A stretch of 5,992 nt of DNA, taken from Bacillota bacterium. GTDB taxonomy: Bacteria; Bacillota; Sulfobacillia; JAJZIM01; JAJZBP01. The first letter of the stretch is position 1; each line of letters starts with the position of its first letter. Position numbers and translations under genes: made by a program. The notes under the pieces are model-generated. The model did not search any database and was not told where the DNA came from. It saw only the letters and a list, made by a program, of their open reading frames with translations. Location of the stretch: NCBI GenBank assembly GCA_021798855.1, contig JAJZBP010000132.1, forward strand, positions 1-5,992, read 5' to 3'. Positions 1 through 5,952 of the stretch are shown here, piece after piece.

Positions 1-474
1 CCTTCGAAAAAACTCCCCGGTAACGACGTAAAGAAACGGACGTCCGAGAGTCTCCTTGCGCCCGGCCTCCCGAACCAAGTCCCTTTCGATCAGGGTGATC
101 AGCGCCCCCTCGGAGTTCACCCCTCGCATGGCCTCAATGTCCCCTCGGGTGACCGGGCCGTGGAAGGCCACGGCGGCCAAGGTTTCCATGGCCGCCCGGG
201 AGAGATCGACCTCCCTGGGGCGGCCCGTCAGCTTTTCCAAAAACGGCGCCAACTCTCGGCAAGTGACCAACTGAAACTTGCCGCCCACCTCCTGGACCAC
301 CAATCCGCCGCCCCCCCCCTCGTAGCGATCCCGCAAACCGGCCAGAGCCGCCCGGACCTCCTTTTCCGTCCGCCCGGACAGGGCGGCCAGACTCCTGGGC
401 GAAAGAGGGCGGGGTGAAACAAACAGCGCCGCCTCACAGATGGCTTCCAAAGAAATTTCGGTTAGGTCGGACAC
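1..474 (-). CDS. scpB: Segregation and condensation protein ScpB (5' part; C-terminus beyond window)
   Basis: ScpB is the winged-helix (kite) subunit that binds the kleisin ScpA and, with SMC, forms the cytoplasmic complex that organises and segregates the chromosome. The frame is open from a GTG at 474 to the left edge, giving exactly 158 codons with no stop; the family is usually about 170-200 residues, so only a short tail is missing. Visible hallmarks are an N-terminal first winged helix (EISLEAICEAALFVSPRPLS, residues 6-25), a middle VVQEVGGKFQLV (59-70), and the strongly conserved second winged helix at about 91-152 with LSRAAMETLAAVAF, RGVNSEGALITLIERDL and GRKETLGRPFLYVVT. The GTG start is fixed by GGAGG at 485-481, six bases upstream. 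The gene overlaps scpA by 13 bases. A run of nine G encodes a Gly stretch at residues 53-57. Identity is confident; the truncation is only the window edge. Confidence 0.95.
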   Translation of the reverse strand, partial: MSDLTEISLEAICEAALFVSPRPLSPRSLAALSGRTEKEVRAALAGLRDRYEGGGGGLVVQEVGGKFQLVTCRELAPFLEKLTGRPREVDLSRAAMETLAAVAFHGPVTRGDIEAMRGVNSEGALITLIERDLVREAGRKETLGRPFLYVVTGEFFRR

Positions 475-1241
475 CGGCAACCTCCGGCGACGAGCGGAAT
501 CTCCGCTTCCGCTCGCAGGCCGAGCAGGAAGATCTCCTCTAACGGCCCCTCCTGGATGACGGCTACCGCGCCCCGCCGGACCAATTCCAGGACGGCCAGG
601 AAAAAGACGATCAACCCTTTGGCGGGTCCTTCGGGAGCCGGTAGCGACGTCAAGGCGAGCCTTCGTCCCCGCCCCGTTCCCCGATGGAGTCGCCTCATTA
701 TATCCGCCATGACCTCCTCCACCGAAACTTCCAGAGGTGAGGGGATTTTCACCGTCTCCCGTGACGGGTTCCGCAAACCTTGCAGGGCCTGCCACAGCCT
801 TTCCAGCGACAACGCTTCCTCCCGGTGGGAGAACGGCAACGGTCCGGCGCCCGGTTGGCCGGCCGGACGCCGGAAATGTCGCCGTGTGTGCATTTCCCGC
901 ACAGCCAACCGTTCGGCCGTTTGCTTGATCAGCCCGTAAAGAGCCAATTGTTCAGCCAGCCTGGCCCGGCGCTCGCCTACCTCCACCTCGGTTTCCGCCG
1001 GCCCGTCATCCGCCTCCCCCGATGGTTCCAGGAGCGCCCTGGCCTTGCGCCACAACAGCAGAGCGGACACCACCAAACCATTTCCGGCGTCATCCGCCTC
1101 CAACCTTTCCATCTCTTCCCGCAGCCCTTGGGTCAACTCCCCAAGGGGTATTTCGGTGACGGGGAGAAGCCCTTCCTCCACCAGGTACAGGAGAAAATCC
1201 GGCGGGCCTTCGAAAACCTCCAGACGCGTCCGGTAATTCAT
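462..1241 (-). CDS. scpA: Segregation and condensation protein ScpA (kleisin)
   Basis: ScpA is the kleisin that bridges the SMC heads and recruits ScpB in the bacterial condensin complex. The 259-residue product has the expected N-terminal signature (YRTRLEVFEGPPDFLLYLVE, residues 3-22; most relatives have GPLDLLL), the helix VVSALLLWRKARALLEP (57-73), an acidic variable middle (about 74-95), and the C-terminal winged-helix segment with VSVEEVMADIMRRL (173-186) and IVFFLAVLELVRRGAVAVIQ (211-230), followed by the usual EIFL. Length is normal. The start is the ATG at 1241, whose ATGA overlaps the stop of the protease gene by four bases. The frame remains open to 1559 upstream, but that part lies within the protease gene and has no ScpA character. 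The last codons (GGCRCPT) contain the ribosome binding site and start of scpB. The helices after the N-terminal motif diverge from common ScpA sequences, but the identity is firm. Confidence 0.93.
   Translation of the reverse strand: MNYRTRLEVFEGPPDFLLYLVEEGLLPVTEIPLGELTQGLREEMERLEADDAGNGLVVSALLLWRKARALLEPSGEADDGPAETEVEVGERRARLAEQLALYGLIKQTAERLAVREMHTRRHFRRPAGQPGAGPLPFSHREEALSLERLWQALQGLRNPSRETVKIPSPLEVSVEEVMADIMRRLHRGTGRGRRLALTSLPAPEGPAKGLIVFFLAVLELVRRGAVAVIQEGPLEEIFLLGLRAEAEIPLVAGGCRCPT
481..485 (-). promoter_or_regulatory. Ribosome binding site of scpB inside scpA
   Basis: GGAGG on the minus strand lies six bases before the GTG at 474. It falls within the last codons of scpA (encoding the Gly-Gly of GGCRCPT), so scpB translation must start while ribosomes are finishing scpA. 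It supports the GTG start. Confidence 0.8.
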
Positions 1242-1891
1242 CCCGGCCCCCTTCCCCAAAACAGCGCGAACATGGTTCCGGCACCAGACTGCCAGGCCAC
1301 GGCCACCGTGGACAGCACCGGGCCGAAGATCCGCCAGAAGAATCCCGACAAAACCAGGACGAGCAGGAGCAGGCCACCGTAATTGTTGAGCCCGGCCAGG
1401 ATGGTCCCCTGCCGTGAACTGAGGAACCCTCCCAGAATGGCCGAACCGTCCAGGGGCGGGACCGGCAAAAGGTTGAACAAGCCGAAAGAGAGGTTCAGCA
1501 GGAATCCTTCGCCGATTATTTGCTGCACGGGCCCGCCAAAGCCGCGCCGGATCAGCCAAATTTCCAACACCGCCAGCACAAAAGCCAGCGTCAGGTTGGC
1601 CGCCGGTCCGGCAGCCGCGGTGGCCACCTCACCCCAACGCCGCCAACGCATCCGCCAGGGTGCGATGGGCACCGGCTTGGCCCAACCGAAGCCCGCCACC
1701 AGAAAAAGGATCGTCCCCAACGGATCCAAATGGGCCTGGGGCGACAGGGACAGCCTCCCGGACAGACGCGGCGTCGGATCCCCCAGCCAGGTCGCCGTCA
1801 GCGCGTGCGCGTATTCGTGGAACACCAGGGCCAAAACCATTCCCGGCAGAGCCATGAGCAGCCCGGCCAACCCCCAATTGCCCAAAAGCAC
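1238..1891 (-). CDS. Site-2-type zinc metalloprotease, M50 family, short PDZ-less form
   Basis: This is a 217-residue integral membrane protein of the M50 (site-2 protease) family, which cleaves substrates within the membrane; the substrate cannot be told from sequence. The zinc-binding HExxH is HEYAH at residues 25-29 inside the first hydrophobic segment. The third zinc ligand is expected to be Asp148 in NLLPVPPLDG (140-149). Other family marks are HLDPLGT (54-60) and GPAANL (95-100). Hydrophobic segments lie near residues 8-30, 56-72, 92-114, 128-145 and 170-190. There is no PDZ domain, as in the small YwhC/Rip2-like branch rather than RseP. The GTG start at 1891 is the first possible one, because the lysA stop TAG (1903-1901) is in the same frame four codons upstream; GGAG at 1907-1904 is a rather distant ribosome binding site (12 bases). 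It sits between lysA and scpA, with a 4-base overlap into scpA. Confidence 0.9.
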   Translation of the reverse strand: MLLGNWGLAGLLMALPGMVLALVFHEYAHALTATWLGDPTPRLSGRLSLSPQAHLDPLGTILFLVAGFGWAKPVPIAPWRMRWRRWGEVATAAAGPAANLTLAFVLAVLEIWLIRRGFGGPVQQIIGEGFLLNLSFGLFNLLPVPPLDGSAILGGFLSSRQGTILAGLNNYGGLLLLVLVLSGFFWRIFGPVLSTVAVAWQSGAGTMFALFWGRGPG

Positions 1892-1900
1892 CGCGCAAAC

Positions 1901-3232
1901 CTACTCCTCTCCGGCCGCGGGCAACGCCGTCGGCCTGCCGGCCCCAAGGCGGTCCGGCACCAAATCCAGGGCCTCCAGATCGGCATAGGTTTCCCGGCGG
2001 ACGATCAACTCCGCCCTGCCGCCGCCGACCAGCACCATGGCCGGTCGCGGGAAACGGTTGTAATTGCTGGACATGGAATAGTTGTAGGCCCCCGTCGCCA
2101 GGACCGCCAGGATATCCCCCTCCGCCGCCGCCGGCAACTCCAGGTTGCGGATCAGAATGTCCCCCGACTCGCAGTGCCGCCCGGCGACCGTCACCCTCAT
2201 CCGCGGAGCGAATCCGGCCTTGTTGGCCAGCAGCGCCCGGTAACGGGAGCCGTAAAGGGCGTGCCGCGGATTGTCCCCCATGCCGCCGTCCACCGACAGG
2301 TAGGTCCGCACCCCCGGAATCTCCTTGATCGTCCCCACGCTGTAAAGGGTGACCCCGGCCTCACCGACGATGGACCTCCCCGGCTCTACCAGGAGGCGCG
2401 GTGTCGGCAAACCCAACGCTTCCGTTTTCTCCCGCACTTTGGCGACGATGGACGCCGCGTACGCGGCGATGGTGGGCGGGTCGTCCTCATCCACGTAATG
2501 GATCCCCAGTCCTCCCCCCAGGTCCAAAACGGTCAAGGCACTTCCCGTCTTCGCCCGCACCTGGGCCAAGAAGTCCAGCATGACCTCCGCCGCCAGGACG
2601 AAGGGTTCGGTGTCCAGGATCTGCGATCCGATGTGGCAGTGGACACCCGCCAATTCCAGGAAAGGAAGCCGCAAGGCCTGCTCCACCGCCTCCATGGCCT
2701 GACCGGTGGCCAGGGGAAAACCGAACTTGGAATCCAATTGGCCGGTGCGGATGAACTCGTGCGTGTGGGCCTCGATTCCCGGCGTCACCCGTAGCAACAG
2801 CCTCGCCGCCCGCCCCCGGCGCGACGCAAGGCCGGACAACAGGTTCAGCTCCCGCCCGCTGTCGACGACGAAGCAACCGATTCCGGCCTCCAGGGCGTAC
2901 TCCATTTCCGCCAAAGTCTTGTTGCTGCCGTGAAAATATATTCTCTGCGGAGGGTAGCCCACGGCCAAAGCCGTGTGCAATTCGCCTCCCGACACCACGT
3001 CCAGGCTCAAACCCTCTTCTTCGATGATCCGGCAGATGCTCCGGTTCATGCAGGCCTTGGACGCATAGAGGACTTCCGCCGCCGGGTACGCGGCGAACGC
3101 GGCCAGATAACTCCGGCAGTTCTCCCGGATCACCGTCTCGTCCATGACGTAAAGCGGGGTGCCGAAACTTGCCGCCAGATCGAGCGACGAACACCCGCCG
3201 ATGAAAAGGATTCCGTTTCGTTGCTCGAACAT
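1901..3232 (-). CDS. lysA: Diaminopimelate decarboxylase
   Basis: LysA is a PLP-dependent cytoplasmic enzyme that decarboxylates meso-diaminopimelate to L-lysine, the last step of lysine synthesis. The 443-residue product shows the whole fold-type III family pattern: FGTPLYVMDE (23-32), the PLP lysine K59 in YASKA, GVHCHIGSQI (196-205), the phosphate-binding glycines GGGLGI (239-244), EPGRS (283-287), SVDGGMGDNPR (313-323), YGSRY (327-331), the catalytic cysteine C354 in GRHCESGD, and GAYNYSMSSNYNRFPRP (381-397). Length matches the family. I chose the ATG at 3232 because GAGGTG lies five bases upstream (3243-3238) and FEQRNG is a normal LysA N-terminus. An in-frame ATG at 3280 would add 16 residues with no family likeness and overlap mobB by 26 bases. 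The gap to mobB is 22 bases, too short for a lysine riboswitch, so control probably comes from the operon promoter. Confidence 0.97.
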   Translation of the reverse strand: MFEQRNGILFIGGCSSLDLAASFGTPLYVMDETVIRENCRSYLAAFAAYPAAEVLYASKACMNRSICRIIEEEGLSLDVVSGGELHTALAVGYPPQRIYFHGSNKTLAEMEYALEAGIGCFVVDSGRELNLLSGLASRRGRAARLLLRVTPGIEAHTHEFIRTGQLDSKFGFPLATGQAMEAVEQALRLPFLELAGVHCHIGSQILDTEPFVLAAEVMLDFLAQVRAKTGSALTVLDLGGGLGIHYVDEDDPPTIAAYAASIVAKVREKTEALGLPTPRLLVEPGRSIVGEAGVTLYSVGTIKEIPGVRTYLSVDGGMGDNPRHALYGSRYRALLANKAGFAPRMRVTVAGRHCESGDILIRNLELPAAAEGDILAVLATGAYNYSMSSNYNRFPRPAMVLVGGGRAELIVRRETYADLEALDLVPDRLGAGRPTALPAAGEE

Positions 3233-3237
3233 GTCTC

Positions 3238-3243
3238 CACCTC
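3238..3243 (-). promoter_or_regulatory. Ribosome binding site of lysA
   Basis: GAGGTG on the minus strand sits five bases before the ATG at 3232 in the 22-base gap after mobB. It favours this start over the in-frame ATG at 3280. Confidence 0.7.
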
Positions 3244-3254
3244 GGTTTGCCGTT

Positions 3255-3749
3255 TTAGCCAGTCGGAACGGTCGCCGCAATCTGCCGCGCGGCTTCTCCC
3301 TCGATCAACTCGGCCAACCGCGCCAGCGTTTCCGACGACAGGGAACCTTCCCCGGTTAACGCCGGCAGCGTCGTCAGGACACGGCCCGGCGGTTGGGGCC
3401 GCTTTTCATCACCAATCAGGATGCAGGGATGAGCCCCCTGGGAAAAGCCCTCCAGGATCACCAGATCCAGGTCGGGCACACAGGCCTCCAGGCAGCGTAG
3501 AGCGGTTTCCATCCCGGCGCCGTTCCCGAAAAGGGCCATTCCCGTGCCCGAAAAAACCACGCTGGCCGCCGCGCCGCCGCGCCGGTGCCTCCAGGTGTCC
3601 GAACCGGCCCGGTCATAGGAATGGCCGTGGCCGTCGTGCTTGAGGGTGCCCACCCGTCGGCCGCGCCGGGTCAGTTCGGCGCAAAGCGCCTCCACCAGCA
3701 GGGTCTTGCCCCAGCCTGAATAGCCAATGATCCCGATTACGGGGATCAA
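3255..3749 (-). CDS. mobB: Molybdopterin-guanine dinucleotide biosynthesis adaptor protein MobB
   Basis: MobB is a small P-loop GTP-binding protein that assists MobA in attaching GMP to molybdopterin; it is helpful but not strictly required in the organisms where it was studied. The 164-residue product has Walker A GYSGWGKT (9-16), the family-specific TLKHDGHGHSYDRAGSDTWRHRRGGA (35-60), and the Walker B-like DLVILEGF (95-102). Length is normal for the single-domain form. The start is TTG at 3749, overlapping the dehydrogenase stop as TTGA. An in-frame stop two codons upstream rules out any earlier start, and GGAGGTG at 3764-3758 is placed eight bases before it. No moaA, moeA, mobA or molybdoenzyme gene is present here, so its placement between glycerate genes and lysA gives no functional clue. 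The region after residue 103 is less typical, but the whole pattern leaves little doubt. Confidence 0.92.
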   Translation of the reverse strand: MIPVIGIIGYSGWGKTLLVEALCAELTRRGRRVGTLKHDGHGHSYDRAGSDTWRHRRGGAAASVVFSGTGMALFGNGAGMETALRCLEACVPDLDLVILEGFSQGAHPCILIGDEKRPQPPGRVLTTLPALTGEGSLSSETLARLAELIEGEAARQIAATVPTG

Positions 3750-4765
3750 CGGTCAAACACCTCCGGGTTGAGCAGGTTGGGCGGGCGTTCCCCCGCCAAA
3801 CCCCGCACCAGGTTTTCCACGGCCAGCCGGGCCATTCCGAGCCGGGTGGAATGGGTTGCACTGCCCAAATGGGGCGTGCACACCACGTTCGGTAAGCTCA
3901 AAAGCGGATGTTCCGGCGCCAATGGTTCCTCCTCGAAGACATCCAGGCCGGCGGCAAAAATCCGACCCGCCCCGAGGGCTTCCACCAGGGCGCCCTGGTC
4001 CACCACCGCCCCGCGGGACGTGTTCACCAAAACCGCCGTCGGCTTCATCATGGCGATCTCCTTCCTGCCGATCAGATGAAAGGTCTGGGGGGTTAGGGGA
4101 CAGTGGAGAGACACGAAATCCGCGGTCCGCAGCAGTTCATCCAGCGGACGAAATTCGGCCCCAAACCGCGCGGCGCCGGCAACGGGTCGCCTGCCGGCAT
4201 AGGCGATTTTCATTCCGAAAGCCAGGGCGCGACGGGCCACGGCCTGGCCGATGCGGCCCAAACCGACGATGCCCAAGGTCGCGCCGTTCAGTTCCTGACC
4301 GGCCAGGAGCAACGGGTACCACGCCTGCCAGCGTCCGCTGTCCAGGAGGCGGCGGCCCTCCCCGAAGCGGCGGGCGGCGGCCAAAAGCAGGCCGAAGGTC
4401 AGGTCCGCGGTGGCCTCGGTGAGGACCCCGGGGGTGTTGGTGAGCAGAATGCCCCGCCTGGTGGCGGCGGCCAAATCGAAGTTGTCGTAGCCGACGGCGA
4501 CGTTGGCCACGATTTTCAGCCGGGGCGCCAAGTTGAGCAGTTCCTCGTCCACTCGGTCGTTGAGAAAAGTGACCAGCCCGTCGGCCCCGGCGGCCTCCCG
4601 CCGGAGAACCTCACGGGGAAGGTTGCCTTCACCCTCCCACCAGGCGCAGTCGAATTCGCCTTCCTGCAGTGGTTGCAACGCGGGCGCCGGCAGGATGCCG
4701 CTCAAAAAAACCCGCGGTTTGGGTTGCCGCCCGTTGCCGTTCCCGTTCCCGCCCGACACCGTCAC
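3746..4765 (-). CDS. D-2-hydroxyacid dehydrogenase: hydroxypyruvate/glyoxylate reductase (GyaR/GRHPR type)
   Basis: This is a cytoplasmic NAD(P)H-dependent dehydrogenase, most likely reducing hydroxypyruvate to D-glycerate and glyoxylate to glycolate. The 339 residues show VGYDNFD (91-97), TNTPGVLTEATADL (109-122), the Rossmann motif GLGRIG (168-173), NTSRGAVVD (248-256), GLDVFEEEP (273-281) and TPHLGSAT (297-304). The catalytic triad is R251, E280 and H299. The loop after the second strand reads AGRRPV (190-195), with arginines instead of an acidic residue, which suggests NADPH use (inference). I chose the GTG at 4765, whose GTGA overlaps the kinase stop by four bases; GGAGG is at 4782-4778. 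A TTG at 4789 could extend it by eight residues but has no convincing ribosome binding site. The N-terminus carries an odd GGNGNGNG stretch (5-12). Pairing with glycerate kinase supports the glycerate role over phosphoglycerate dehydrogenase, and there is no ACT domain. Confidence 0.9.
   Translation of the reverse strand: MTVSGGNGNGNGRQPKPRVFLSGILPAPALQPLQEGEFDCAWWEGEGNLPREVLRREAAGADGLVTFLNDRVDEELLNLAPRLKIVANVAVGYDNFDLAAATRRGILLTNTPGVLTEATADLTFGLLLAAARRFGEGRRLLDSGRWQAWYPLLLAGQELNGATLGIVGLGRIGQAVARRALAFGMKIAYAGRRPVAGAARFGAEFRPLDELLRTADFVSLHCPLTPQTFHLIGRKEIAMMKPTAVLVNTSRGAVVDQGALVEALGAGRIFAAGLDVFEEEPLAPEHPLLSLPNVVCTPHLGSATHSTRLGMARLAVENLVRGLAGERPPNLLNPEVFDR
3758..3764 (-). promoter_or_regulatory. 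Strong ribosome binding site for the TTG start of mobB
   Basis: GGAGGTG on the minus strand lies eight bases before the TTG at 3749 and inside the end of the dehydrogenase gene (codons for the PEVF region). An in-frame TGA just downstream of it (3755-3753) excludes any earlier start, so this site decides the mobB start. Confidence 0.85.
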
Positions 4766-5952
4766 TCCCCCCCTGTTCCTCCCGCCCAAAACCGCCCCAG
4801 CATCCGGCCCAAGCGACGGGCCGCCGCCGCCAGGTATTCTTCCCCCCGGGCCATGGCCTCCTCTTTGGAAACCGGCCCGGGAACTACGGCCAGGATTCCG
4901 GCCGCCCCGGTCTCCAACAACCGGTCCGCCCCGGCGCCCAATTCACCCGCCAGCACGAACACCGGGCAGTTTCTCCCCACCGCCCGCAGCACCGCCAGCG
5001 GTGTTTTGCCCTCCATTGTTCCCGCGTCCACCCGGCCCTCGCCGGTGAAGACGGCCGTGGCTCCGGTCAGCTTTTCCCGCAAACCGGCGGCTTCCAGCAC
5101 CAGATCCGCTCCCCGGCGGAGCCGCCCTCCCAGCCAGGCCGCCAGGAAAGCGCCCATCCCACCGGCGGCTCCGCCGCCGGAAAAATTCTGCACGGCCATC
5201 CCCGTGTACCCGGCGGTCAATTCCGCCAGGTGGAGGAGGCCAGCCTCCAGGAACTCCACCTCCGCCGGTCCGGCTCCCTTCTGGGGGCCGAAGAGGCGCG
5301 CCGCTCCCCGCGCTCCCAACAGGGGCGACCAAACGTCGCACGCCAGCAGGATATCGGTCTCTACCAGTCGCGGATCCCGATGCGTGGCGTCCACCGCGGC
5401 GATCCTGATCAGTTCCCCCCCCACCGCCTCCAGTTCCTTCCCTTCGGCGTCCAGAAAACGGTAACCCAGGGCGCGCAGGAAACCGCAGCCCCCGTCCACC
5501 GTGGCGCTGCCGCCGAGAGCCAAAATGAGCCGCCTCTTGCGCCCGTTCGCCCGCCGGTCGGGCGCGCCGTCCGCTACGGCCAGAGCCTGCCGCGCCAATT
5601 GTCCGGCCCCGAAACTGGTGCGACGCAACGGCCCACCGTCGCCGGGCCGGGCGATGGGCAGCCCGGAGGCCGCCGCCACCTCCACGACCGCGGTGCCGTC
5701 GGCCAGGCGGCCCCAAGCCGCCTCGACGGGTTGGTCCGCTCCCCCCGGTCCCTGCACCCGCAGGAATTGTTTTTCCCCACCCGCGGCCGCCAGCAGGACG
5801 TCCGTGGTTCCCTCCCCGCCGTCGGCCAGGGGAACACGGACCGTTTCGGCGTCCGGCAAGGCCGCTTCCAGACCCCGGGCGATGGCCGCGGCCGCCTGCC
5901 GGGAATCGAGGCTACCCTTGAACGAGTCCGGAGCCACGACCAGTTTCAGCAT
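4762..5952 (-). CDS. Glycerate kinase, type 1 (GlxK/GarK family)
   Basis: This enzyme phosphorylates D-glycerate with ATP, feeding it into lower glycolysis; members of this family mostly give 2-phosphoglycerate. The 396-residue product carries the family motifs in order: APDSFKGSL (7-15), PLADGGEGTTD (41-51), ALGGSATVDGGCGFLRALG (145-163), ACDVWSPLLGARGAA (204-218), FGPQKGA (221-227), FSGGGAAGGMGAFLA (257-271) and TGEGRVDAGTMEGKTPL (303-319). Length is slightly above the usual 375-385: a basic insertion (PDRRANGRKRR, 131-141) precedes the glycine-rich loop, and the C-terminus ends in a Gly-rich tail. The ATG at 5952 is preceded by AGAGGT (5967-5962), nine bases away. The gene is followed directly by the hydroxypyruvate reductase, forming a hydroxypyruvate to glycerate to phosphoglycerate route. 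Whether the product is 2- or 3-phosphoglycerate cannot be read from sequence. Confidence 0.95.
   Translation of the reverse strand: MLKLVVAPDSFKGSLDSRQAAAAIARGLEAALPDAETVRVPLADGGEGTTDVLLAAAGGEKQFLRVQGPGGADQPVEAAWGRLADGTAVVEVAAASGLPIARPGDGGPLRRTSFGAGQLARQALAVADGAPDRRANGRKRRLILALGGSATVDGGCGFLRALGYRFLDAEGKELEAVGGELIRIAAVDATHRDPRLVETDILLACDVWSPLLGARGAARLFGPQKGAGPAEVEFLEAGLLHLAELTAGYTGMAVQNFSGGGAAGGMGAFLAAWLGGRLRRGADLVLEAAGLREKLTGATAVFTGEGRVDAGTMEGKTPLAVLRAVGRNCPVFVLAGELGAGADRLLETGAAGILAVVPGPVSKEEAMARGEEYLAAAARRLGRMLGRFWAGGTGGE
4778..4782 (-). promoter_or_regulatory. Probable ribosome binding site of the hydroxypyruvate reductase gene
   Basis: GGAGG on the minus strand lies 12 bases before the GTG at 4765, inside the glycerate kinase gene, and is followed by a G7 run (4773-4767). 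The spacing is longer than ideal, so the G-rich run may itself contribute, or initiation may rely on the terminating kinase ribosome at the GTGA overlap. Confidence 0.55.

Noticed and set aside
228..437. Minus-strand open frame of 69 codons
   Set aside because: It is out of frame with ScpB, whose conserved motifs run through the same bases; Trp/Arg/Gly-rich shadow.
1242..1559. In-frame N-terminal extension of ScpA by 106 residues
   Set aside because: It lies wholly inside the M50 protease gene in another frame, has no ScpA motifs, and the ATG at 1241 gives the normal N-terminus and a 4-base overlap.
1520..2794. Long open frame on the plus strand (about 424 codons) antisense to lysA and the protease
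   Set aside because: It has a low-complexity, His/Arg/Gln-rich translation without domains; it is a shadow of conserved coding sequence on the other strand.
3233..3280. Upstream ATG start for lysA adding 16 residues
   Set aside because: It would overlap mobB by 26 bases, has no family likeness, and the ATG at 3232 has its own ribosome binding site.
4766..4789. TTG start for the dehydrogenase adding eight residues
   Set aside because: The GTG at 4765 gives a 4-base overlap typical of this operon and has GGAGG upstream; the added Arg/Gly residues are not family-like.
5162..5180. Perfect 8-base inverted repeat with a 3-base loop next to a run of A (plus strand)
   Set aside because: On the coding (minus) strand the T run precedes the hairpin, so it is not an intrinsic terminator there. 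It lies mid-gene and encodes the conserved Gly/Ala-rich loop of glycerate kinase.
4103..5464. Long open frame on the plus strand (about 450 codons) antisense to the dehydrogenase and glycerate kinase genes
   Set aside because: Its composition is Pro/Arg/Gly/Ala-rich without any recognisable domain, and it faces genes with clear motifs; it is a high-GC antisense shadow.
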